This document shows positions 55,106-64,000 of a stretch of 64,000 nucleotides of DNA, in pieces; positions within the stretch are counted from its first letter, which is position 1, and the number at the start of each line of letters is the position of its first letter. Both the position numbers and the translations under genes were made by a program. The DNA comes from Brachionus manjavacas. Its lineage: Eukaryota; Rotifera; Eurotatoria; Ploima; Brachionidae. The notes under the pieces were generated by a model. The model searched no databases and had not been told where the DNA came from. It was given only the letters and a program-made list of their open reading frames with translations. The stretch spans positions 479,501-543,500 of the forward strand of contig JAHQIY010000005.1 in assembly GCA_019054805.1 (NCBI GenBank). The letters run 5' to 3'.

Positions 55106-57351
55106 TTTGAATAAAATTTTAGTCTAAATTTTTCAAATAAAGCATTTTAAGATTTAGTTTTTTATTTTAATTTTTAAAAAATTTAAAAATTCAATTTATT
55201 AGATTTATTAATAGAAAAAATTAGCATTGTAATATTTGGTAAAATAGTACCTCTTGAAAAATGGATAAAATTATCTTATTTATTTTGCAAATCAAGCTAA
55301 AATTAAAATCAAGTTAAAAACGAGTGTCGAATAGCTTTAAGCACACCCTTTAAAGAATAAAAGCTTAAATGAAGGAATATTATGAAATCATAGAAACTTA
55401 CGATCATATCATAAAACCTATGGTTTATGTTATGTAATTTTCTAACTGCGAAATAAAAGAACAGTTTATAGAAAATAAAAAATAATGAATATTTAATGTG
55501 GTTTAGTTAAACGCTTAATTATAATAATTTCTATGTAAGATTTATTGACCATTCAGTGAATATGAATTATTAAGTTTGAAAATACGAACTAGATTAACAG
55601 TAATTATAAGAAAAAAGATGATTAGAATATTATCTAATCTGAATCGTTCATGATAAGAAATTTAAAAAAGGTAAATCAAAATATTTTAAATGAAGAAATG
55701 CCCATCAAAAGCCTTTATTACATTTCAAAATTAACTTTTTCTATTCATTTGTGTTACATGTCAAATAAATGATAAAAATTTGGGAAAGTGTTGATTTTTT
55801 TTATTGAGTTTGATTCTTATTAAGAAATTGAAAAGAAAATTAATTAATTAATTTTAATCAAAATTTTTAGGCGATCAAATGTTCAGTCTCAGGATACAAA
55901 AATATAAATCTTTTTTTATTAATAAATTGAAGTTTTTTTCAATTTCCATTCCAAGATCTCATAAGAAAAAACAAATTTTTTCTGAAAAATTAGATGCAAA
56001 ATCTTTGATTTAAATCTACAAATAATCTGCAAAACAATGTATTTTTAAAAACTTCGATTTAAATAATTTTTAATAAAATATCACTATTTTTAGGTTATAT
56101 AAATGCCTATGGAAATTTATTACTTAATACCAAAAAAGTTGCCTCAAATTTAATAATATCAGCATCTAATTTCTGAATACACATCAATCAATTAATAAAA
56201 ATAAAATGCAAAAAATAAAAAATTTTTATCAATTTACTGAAATATCAGTCAAAAACATCTGCTAATTAATCAAAAGGGAACAGAAGGGACCAGTTTTTAA
56301 AAAATGTTAAAAATTTTATAAGAAAATTTATTTGATTGATTAAATTTTATTTTTTGAATTTTTAAAACGATTGAAATAATCTAAAATTCTCAAAATAAAC
56401 TTTACTCTAAAAAGCACTTTTTTCAATTCGAAAAAGATCTGAGAGAATTTTAATTTTAATCTTAATTTAAAATGAGCTTATAGGCTTTATTTAATCTAAT
56501 CAATCAAATAAATTTTCTGATAAAATTTCTAACATTTTATAAACATGTTCCCCTCTTTATAAATAAAGGTTTTAAGGTTCAAAAAATTAAACTAATTTTG
56601 GTCAATTGATAAGTTAACATTCGATTTCCGACCTGGTCAAATAGATGTCATTTTTATATTTAGTATATTAAAAAAAAATAATGAAAAATGAATTCAATAA
56701 TCCAATTTTTAATTAAGGGAATATTGAAGTTTTATCTAAGAAACTTTTTCTATTTAAAAAAATGAAAATAAAGGTGAATTAAGTAAAAAATACTATTCTA
56801 ACATTTAAAAGCAAAAAATTTTTATTTTTTTTTGATGAAAGGTTTAGCTATAGTCTGAGCTTGCTTTCATAAAATAAAAACTAATCAGATTTTTTCAATA
56901 GATAAAATATTTAAATCTTATTAAGTAAAAAAAAATGATAATAAATAATTTTATTCCATAACATTAAGGAAAAATGATAATTTTCTTTGAAAATTTAGGC
57001 ATTAAAATTGAAAGTATAGCATAGTTGAATCCTAAATTGCAAAATAATAAGTAATTTTAAGTACTGTAAATATTTATTTTTTTACGTCGCTTTAAATGCC
57101 CAAGAACTTGGTTTTGATACCCCAAAAATATTTTTTTTGATTTTCTTAAACAAAAATTGAAAACTTTGACATTTAGTTGCTTTCGTGATCAAAGATTTTC
57201 ATCTTTATTAAGCCTTGAAATTTCATTTTTTTTGAGGTACTAAAACCAAGTTTTTTGGTTTTTAGTGCAGCGTTAAAAACAAATATTAACAGTATATAGC
57301 TTAAAATTAAAAAAAAAATCGGCTTCTAGCTTCGTATTAATAAAAAGAAAA
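55106..57351. other. Long AT-rich intergenic region
   Basis: No gene seen. It holds a foldback element (56281-56562) and a small inverted repeat in which ACTTGGTTTTGATACCCC at 57108 is matched by GGTACTAAAACCAAGT at 57236. TTAATTAATTAATTTTAATC at 55840 is simple AT sequence. Confidence 0.4.
56281..56562. mobile_element. Foldback MITE, about 280 bp
   Basis: AGAAAATTTATTTGATTGAT at 56319 is matched inverted at 56501-56520, and the arms extend about 65 bp through AAAATGTTAAAAATTTTAT. The centre (56380-56460) is unique. Non-coding. Confidence 0.65.
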
Positions 57352-58385
57352 TGTATTAAAGTGTCATTTATTTTGATTAAACGTCAATAAAAAAAAGATC
57401 AAACCGTCATTTATTTATATTAATTAGTCAACATAAAAATTAGTCAATTGAATGTATGAATCGTAAATTAAAAGTAATAGTTGTCATTTTAAGTAATTAG
57501 TTATCACATAATAAAATTATCTTTATTTGTGGTAAAAAATTTTATTTTTAAGAATTTGGCACAAGAATTAAACTTTGAGAGAAAACTGCCATACAATTTA
57601 AGGAATAATGCTATTTAATTCAACCAATTGTTAAACGACGAGCTGGAGAATGTACATTCACTTATTTTTTCACTAACTTTGTGAATAAACTTTTTATAAA
57701 TTTTTTAAACAGAAATTTTTGTTAAAAGATTTTAAGATTTTTTATCAAATAATTTAGATAAATTTGTAGATATTTGTAAAATTGAGTCTCAAAATTTAAA
57801 CTTTAACATAAAAAATTCATATCTTTTTATCTGAAATTTTTATTTTGTATTTTTGTATTTTTTTATTATTTTATAATTTGAAAAATTCATGTAACTTTTT
57901 CAAATTGAAATTAGAAAATTAACTGCCAATTTTATTGTCAGATAGACAAATGTCTTTTTTAATTTTCGTTTAAATAAATAAATAAAAAAAATAAATTTTC
58001 CTAAAGGTATGTCGCAAGCTTCAGCTGGAAAGGACTCGAATAATCCTTGGCTTTAATCAACACCAATTATATGCTTCCACATTATTAAATGGGATAACAG
58101 CGTTATTGTAGGAATTTGCTGCTAGGGTAGTCTCATTATTACCTTCTTCTACCTCAGTTTCAATTAAAGTGTTCCTTAAGTTGTCTTGAGCTTCGATTTA
58201 TTCGTCGAAAGCCTCATGAATATCTTCATAACCCCCCGGTTCACCATAAAATTATTTATTGGGGTCGTGAGATTCGAGTCATGGTTCATTGAAATAAGTT
58301 ACCATTTTGACTATGACAATTAATACATTTAAGTTACATTAATTTTATTCATTTTTAATCAAAATAAATGACGCTTTAATATGCG
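57352..58385 (-). mobile_element. DNA transposon remnant, about 1 kb, with coding debris
   Basis: TATTAAAGTGTCATTTATTT at 57353 has its inverted partner at 58345-58385 (GCGTCATTTATTTTGATTAA on the other strand). Minus-strand coding debris at 58290-58020 reads EPGGYEDIHEAFDE, then IEAQDNLRNTLIETEVEEGN and ANSYNNAVIPFNNVEAYNW. It ends in a stop and is interrupted by others. The family is not recognised. It may be related to the element at 15601-16328, which has similar GTCAATTAA words. Confidence 0.55.
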
Positions 58386-58512
58386 GCCTAATAAAAACTC
58401 TATTCAAAAAAGTTAATAAACGCTTCAGTTTCATTTGCTTATTTGAATTTGAATTGTAATTCATCTTTTTATTGATATCCATTTTTAAATTTAATTATTA
58501 AGTAGACCTTTT

Positions 58513-58641
58513 TAGGCTTTGTGAAGTTCAGTACAAAAGAACAGAAAAAAATGTAAAAAAATTTGATACTTTTTTATAAAAGTTTAAAATTCGTTCTGTG
58601 ACTGCTGCATGGCGTAACATTCAAAGTTGCATCAACTGAAA
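58513..58641. mobile_element. Solo arm of the foldback family at 27654-28014
   Basis: The stretch from TTTGTGAAGTTCAGTACAAA to AACATTCAAAGTTGCATCAA matches the left arm of the complete element closely. No inverted partner follows. Confidence 0.7.
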
Positions 58642-58816
58642 ATAGAACTTGACCATCAAATATTCTAGCAGATAACTTGGAACTGTCAATTGGGAGAAAA
58701 GCATCAGATTCTCTAGGAAGAGGAAGAATATTTGAAAAAAAATTCTAATGGAAATATGCAGTTTGAAAAAATCTCAAAAAAAAAGCTAAAAAATTTTTTT
58801 ACCCCAATGATAAATT

Positions 58817-59077
58817 ATGGAAAAAAGTAAAATAATACTCAGTGAAGAAATGAACATTGAAGTTGACATAAAAAAACCGAATTCAGATAAAAAGGATGCC
58901 ATTAGAGAATGTATTATTACAAGAAGAAAGCAAGGAAGTTGTTCTATTGGTGCTGTATGCTGTATGAGCTACTATGGTCTAGGAATGTTTTCTAAATTTG
59001 ACGGAAGTCTTAATTCTCACAGATTTTTTGTTGATATTTTAGGAAATAACTTACTTCTATCAATTGATATGCTATGA
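58817..59077 (+). pseudogene. Tc1/mariner-like transposase fragment
   Basis: The second half of this 86-codon frame reads GAVCCMSYYGLGMFSKFDGS, LNSHRFFVDILGNNLL. This fits the W-G-C-x-S-x-x-G-x-G-P stretch and the Y-x-x-I-L-x-x-x-L block of Tc1-type transposases, with the Trp lost. Upstream residues do not match and are probably read-in. No DDE triad is complete. Confidence 0.6.
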
Positions 59078-59329
59078 CAAGATGAGACCTTCATATTCTA
59101 ACAAATCAATACCCCGAATTTACTAAACTTTAATTTAACATTTTCAATTAACAAATAAAGATGTTGAGCATGTAACCATGTGCAATTATACCCTTTTTTT
59201 AAATAGTTTATTTAATATCTAAAATAAATGGCTTAGAGTAATAAAACTCCTTTCGCCATTGTTATTTAAAATTTTAAAAAAGTGTCCTTAAAAAAGTTAT
59301 ATTAAATTGATTAAATTAATTAGAATTTG
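59078..59329. other. Short AT-rich stretch
   Basis: No gene or repeat seen. Confidence 0.4.
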
Positions 59330-60656
59330 AAAGAGAAATTGGAAATGTTACAGAAAAACATTGGAATAGCTCATTTGAGACTTTACAAAGGAGGGTTTTG
59401 AGTTCAGAACTTCTTGAGCTTTCAATATAAACATCAAAATAATCCTGTATGAGTGAATTAATAAGTGGGTTTTTATATATTAAACTTTTCTGGGTCTTTA
59501 CTAAATTCTATCTACCTTTTTTTGGTCCTCAAGAAGGCCAGAAAGTTGAATGGACGGTGTGTCATATCGTAAGTGATAGATTGACTTTAAACATGTATTT
59601 TGAATTACTTGCAGTTTCTGAATGTTTTTCTGTGAGACACAGGATGAAAAAACTATAGTGGATTAAAGATTCCAATTAAGGTTTTTTTACTTAACTTCCA
59701 CGACTTGTGTGACAAAATTTTAATTAAATTCACGCGATCATGAAATCTAGAACGAAAAAATTCAACCTGGGAGTTGAAACAAAGACTTTGGTCAAATTTT
59801 ATTCCAAGGAAGACTGGGGAGTGAGTGTAGAGTATTTGCTTTCCAAAAAGTTTTAGACTAAGCTCATTGTTTTTTGAAGGATTCCCAGAGTAAAAAATGC
59901 AGCTACATTTTTCTGGAGACATCTTTAGCCTCCATTTTTGTAACCACAACTGCATAAGATAGTTATTTAAATTGCAAGCAATGTTGCTATATTTTTTAAA
60001 GATGAAAAAGGTCACCAGGTCATCGGCAAATAACAAGGAATATGACTCGTTTTTTTGTTCCTTTTCTTTGAAACAAATCTTTCAACCATGTCTCTTAAGT
60101 CATTATCAAAAGAAGCATTTCTTTCTTGAGTAAAGGTTTTCTCAATAATCTCTTTGAAGAGCGTACCTTTTTCGAAATCTGTTTTAAACTCTTTTGAGTT
60201 GAAGACAAGCTTGGGGATAGCATTGCTGGAAAAATTTTTTTTAAACGAATTTACTTTTTTCCATAAAGGACGGGAAGAGTTTGGATTAGGCCCAAGATAC
60301 TTAGGAAATGAAATATCCCAATCTCACTCTTGAATTTCTCTATTTCAAATCTTATTTTATTAGTAAGCTTATTACACTCCGCCCTGGTTATACTTGTATT
60401 GTTTTTGAATTTTTTTGGAAATTAGCTCGACTATAAAGGGCGGAAGTGATTTTTTAAATTTTTCTGATGAAAATTTAGGAATTGCAGAGTTTGCTGCGTT
60501 TTGTATTTGAGCGAAAATTTGACTGTTAATTTGATTTATGTTACCTGACAGCAAGTCAAAAACACATGAGTCCAGACTTCGCTTAAATTTTTCCCAGTCA
60601 GCTTTCCTATTATTGAGAGTACTTCTGTGATTACTTCTAATTTTCAGCAAATTCAT
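59330..60656 (-). mobile_element. Decayed LINE of the 1-3290 family with RT core deleted
   Basis: From 60656 down, the linker reads NNRKADWEKFKRSLDSCVFD and SSEKFKKSLPPFIVELISKK, then, through frameshifts, SRPLWKKVNSFKKNFSS and KEFKTDFEKGTLFKEI. It jumps directly to LFADDLVTFFIFKKYSNIAC at 60036, so RT motifs 1-4 (about 650 bp) are missing. The C-terminal part continues VFLGIKFDQSLCFNSQ, then broken frames matching 2760-2960 of the first element down to about 59330. The internal deletion makes it a remnant. Confidence 0.8.
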
Positions 60657-60684
60657 TTGTTTTTATTATTTTTTTAATTTCTAC

Positions 60685-61021
60685 CAGACTTGTTTATAAG
60701 TCACAGTTTTAAGTCTAAGTCACAAAAATTTAAGTCAAAGTTATGACTTGCACAAATTTTTTTTTTTAATTAACAAACACAAAAATCAAAAAAATGTTAA
60801 AAAATTAAATTCTATTCCTTTAAGAAATGTATCGCCTATTTATAAATGTGCGTATTCAAATATATTTTTTGTCTGAAGGCTGAACCTTATGGATAAATAC
60901 AGATAACCCTGATCAATATAATTTTAAAATTATGGTTTATTTAGAAATTTATTTCATTAAAAAATTTTTTTAGGTAATTGACTTGACTTGACTTAAGACT
61001 TATGACTTAAAAACAAGTCTG
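60685..61021. mobile_element. Complete AAGTC-family MITE, 337 bp, inverted relative to 25538-25951
   Basis: The left end reads CAGACTTGTTTATAAGTCAC and the right end is the complement of CAGACTTGTTTTTAAGTCAT. The AAGTCTAAGTCAC end lies on the left here but on the right in the 25538-25951 copy, so the two copies have opposite orientation. No coding sequence. Confidence 0.8.
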
Positions 61022-62102
61022 ATTTCTCTTTGAACTGTAGTGTGTACTTTAATGAACGAACTGAAAAAAAATTATACATTTCCGCGTAAGAAAGGCTAAG
61101 AAAGGTATTCAGATATTTTTTAACTTAAAAAAATCCTTGAAAATCATAAAAACTGGAAATATCCAAATTATAAAAATAGTGTTTTTGACTTAGTTCTTTT
61201 TTATTGGAATTGTAGCTAAGCAGCAAAAAAGAAAAACAATTTCCTGAGCATTTCAAAAGCAATTTGAAAATAATTTTTTTATTAAGGCTGACATTGATCC
61301 AAAATTGATGACATATTGACTGTATGTCATGTAAAATTTCAACATCCACTTGAATATTTTAAGACTTAAGTTTGTAAACATTTACAATTGTAATTAGTCA
61401 AAAGTTAACAGTTGTTCCAGTAAAATTTTTTGATTCAATAATAGGTCAAAAGCCCGAACCAGGTAGGAAAAAAAAGGCCAGAGCTTGGAATGGAAAAAAA
61501 AAATTAACCCTTTTGTGTTTAAATTTAATTTATCTTTATATCAATTGACACAAATAAGAATGTTTGTTATTAATCTTTAATCTCAATTAAATTAAGATTT
61601 TTCAAACATGCTGCTTGTGAAAATAAAATCATTAACTAAAATTAGTGATAAAATTTGAAGTTAACACTCGTAAAAAAGAGGCAGTCATTATTAAAACTTA
61701 TCTTTAATTTTTTTTTATTAAAAATTTCCTTTAAATTTCTTGAATCTACGGTAATGTAAAGTTCAATATCAAAATTAATAATATTTGGATTAAATTACAT
61801 TACTTTTTATTTTTCCTCACTCAAAAGATTAAAGTTTGTAAAATATTTTTGTGAATTAAAAATTATCGACCATGGCGGCATCTGACAGCAGGTTTGAATT
61901 GAATTAATATTTTTCTAAGAAAGTATAAAATTATAAACAAGATCACTAATTTATAATAAAAATCATGTGATATAAAAAAAGCCTTATGTTTGCATTTTTT
62001 ATGCATTCACAATTTTCAAATTTAAAAAAAATGTAAAATTACATATTAACTCTGGGTGAAAAAATATTAAGATCAAATTTTGAATTAGAATTTTTGCCAA
62101 AA
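61022..62102. other. 5' flank of NFU1 with an orphan exon-like start
   Basis: At 61872-61891 CCATGGCGGCATCTGACAGC forms a strong start context (MAASDS) and ends AG before a GT. It is GC-rich against its surroundings. It could be the first exon of another transcript, or an alternative first exon of NFU1 (its phase 2 end would join the third NFU1 exon in frame). Otherwise AT-rich. Confidence 0.35.
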
Positions 62103-63061
62103 ATGAACCGCTTATTTGCTATGGGCTCTAGGGTCACCCAACAAGTCTTGAAAAATAAAGACAGCTATAAAAATCTTCAATTTCAATCATGTGAGCTATT
62201 TATCTTCTTTTAAACTAAATTTTTATCATAATTTTTTTTGAGTAAGAAACGCTTTTATTCAAACACAAGATACACCGAATCCAAACAGTTTAAAGTTTTT
62301 ACCAAATGAGAAAGTGCTCGACGAAGGCAAAACAAGATATTTTCCGACTCGAGATTCGGCCAAAGTTTCTCCTTTAGCTAGGTATTTTTTAAAACAAAAA
62401 AATTACTAAAAATTTTGATTCAGTAATTTTTTTATCTTTATAGAGAGCTTTTCCGAATAGAAGGAGTAAAAAGCGTCATGTTGGGATCTGATTTTATTAC
62501 TGTGACCAAAGACGATGATGATGTTTCGGACTGGAAATCTCTAAGACCAGAAATATTTGCTATCATAATGGATCACTTTGCAATGAATCTTCCAATTATA
62601 AATGAAGAACTGGACAAAATGGTGAATGATGATGGCCAAACTGAATCGGATCATATGCCCACTGATGAAAATTTAAATGAAGAAGATCGACAAACAGTTG
62701 AATTAATTAAAGAATTGCTGGATACCAGGATTAGACCAACTGTCCAAGAGGATGGCGGTGATGTAGTTTTTGTTGTAAGTAGAAGTTAAAAAAATTTTTT
62801 GATAAATTTTTTTTAATTCTTGAAAAACAGGGTTATGAAGATGGCATTGTTAAACTTAAACTTCAAGGATCATGTTCAAGCTGTCCAAGTTCAATTGTCA
62901 CCTTGAAATCTGGTATTCAAAACATGTTACAATTTTACATACCTGAAATACAAGGTGTTGAAGAGGCCAAAACTGAGGTTGATGAAATAGCTGAAAAAGA
63001 GTTCCAAGAAATGGAAAAAAAGATCGAACAAAAAAATGATACCGATAAGCCTTCTCAATGA
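62103..63061 (+). CDS. NFU1: NFU1 iron-sulfur cluster scaffold, mitochondrial
   Basis: Four exons, 62103-62190, 62243-62381, 62444-62774 and 62831-63061, join to 262 residues (human 254). The N-terminus [19 protein letters not shown] is basic and amphipathic, a mitochondrial presequence. The Nfu-N domain shows [40 protein letters not shown] and [10 protein letters not shown]. The C-terminal NifU-like domain has [20 protein letters not shown] and the cluster-binding CxxC in [20 protein letters not shown], followed by [18 protein letters not shown]. The protein passes [4Fe-4S] clusters to lipoic acid synthase and respiratory complexes. The tail after EEA is Glu/Lys-rich. Confidence 0.96.
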
Positions 63062-64000
63062 TAAAAACGAATTTTTTATTTAAAATAAAATATTATTTAG
63101 TTGATTTTTTAATAAATTTGAAAAGGCTTCATTTTTTAAGAATGACTATTAAACTAGTCAACAAAAAAATTAAAAATTGTGCATCCTTTAAAAATTGTCA
63201 TTATAGTTTAACTTTTTTTGAGATTTACACCAATTTTTTTGTTCTTTCCTTTTTAGACAAATCTTGCAAAAAAATGTTTTTTATCTTGCCTAAAGCATTT
63301 ACGTTCATCCACGTGAAATAATCATTTCAAATCTATCAAATAATCAAAAAATTTTTAAAGTGTTATTAAAAAATTCAAGTTCATAGTGCGATCATGATTT
63401 TTAAAATGACCAAGTATCTCGGTAGCAAAAAGATTTGTCATAAAACAAATAGGATCCTTTTTTTCTTTATTAGGTCTTTGCAAGAAGCACCTTAAAAATA
63501 ATTCTCATTTTAATCATAATTTGTAATATATTTCAAATCATTTAAAAATTTTAAACTAAATTAAAAAAAAAACTCAATTTTCAATCGAATAGCTTGATAA
63601 ATTTAAATTTTTGAATTATTGATAATTAATGATTAAAAATATGATTAAAAAAAAGTTTGTTATTCTGTAAGAATTATTTTTTCTTATTTAATCACCAATT
63701 TAACTAGATAATTCTAATTTTTCTTTAATCAATTAAGATAGTGAATTATTCATTAAACAAAAAATAATTGTAAGAAAAAAAATAATTCAAATGAAATTAT
63801 TTTTTGAAATCATATTATTAGAATAATATTCATTATTCATATTGAAAATAATTATTTAAAACATTAAATAAACATCCCAGCTATTTTTTCTTTTTCGTTC
63901 ATTGAATCGAGTTCGTTAGGATACAAATAATTTTTTTTTTAATTTTTAAACATTATCCTCTTCATCACTTAGTCGTTTAAGCAGCCATTTGAGTCGAATT
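63062..64000. other. 3' flank of NFU1 to window end
   Basis: Between 63600 and 63860 AATTATT/AATAATT words recur densely in both orientations, which may be another keyword-type repeat. No gene seen; an 87-codon frame at 63058-63321 is low-complexity read-through. Confidence 0.4.

Noticed and set aside
63058..63321. 87-codon frame after NFU1
   Set aside because: It starts at the NFU1 stop region and is Phe/Lys/Asn low-complexity sequence typical of AT-rich 3' flank.

Overview
The window looks like nuclear DNA from a small-genome invertebrate animal. It is very AT-rich and carries metazoan housekeeping genes split by many short GT-AG introns, mostly about 50-60 nt. It also holds many LINE-type retrotransposon remnants and AT-rich foldback/MITE-like elements. 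A monogonont rotifer such as Brachionus would fit the base composition and intron size, but that is inference. No bacterial operon, CRISPR array or rRNA/tRNA gene was seen.

Genes from left to right: a four-exon MARVEL-type four-TM membrane protein (minus, 5063-5805); PDSS2, the second subunit of the ubiquinone side-chain synthase (plus, 13816-15043); a head-to-head pair of secreted Pro/Arg-rich peptide genes with identical coding sequence (17531-17809 minus, 18353-18631 plus); a ten-exon SLC5 sodium-coupled solute transporter (plus, 19764-22878); a twelve-exon TRP-type cation channel with ankyrin repeats (minus, 31749-38343); an intronless SLC35G-like EamA transporter (minus, 42826-44040); SGF29, the H3K4me3 reader of SAGA (plus, 47100-48392); an unrecognised 166-aa protein (minus, 49775-50275); dihydropyrimidine dehydrogenase DPYD (minus, 51858-55105); and NFU1, a mitochondrial Fe-S scaffold (plus, 62103-63061). 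The exon models were built by hand from splice sites and reading phase; total lengths close exactly in frame. The genes do not form a pathway cluster. PDSS2 and NFU1 are both mitochondrial, and DPYD needs Fe-S clusters, but their proximity is probably chance.

Mobile DNA fills much of the rest. One LINE family is seen as a near full-length but broken copy at 1-3290, a 5'-truncated minus-strand copy at 8297-8897, a decayed minus copy at 59330-60656 and a bare 3' tail at 36540-36655. Other LINE remnants lie at 7960-9370, 23630-24690, 26310-26920, 28170-28510 and 38956-41400, all minus strand. A compact LTR element (30356-31028) has a GC-rich interior. A Tigger/pogo remnant (48756-49380) and a Tc1-like fragment (58817-59077) are present. 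At least eight foldback/MITE-like families occur, several built from arrays of one short keyword in inverted arrangement.

The points most worth a second look are: the identical inverted secreted-peptide genes; a textbook heat-shock promoter (3878-3998) with no intact reading frame downstream; covariation in the LINE 3'-terminal hairpin; a MITE insertion with a clean AATTTT duplication inside a LINE reverse transcriptase; nested inverted repeats inside the TRP gene; and a predicted three-way-junction fold at 7311-7367.
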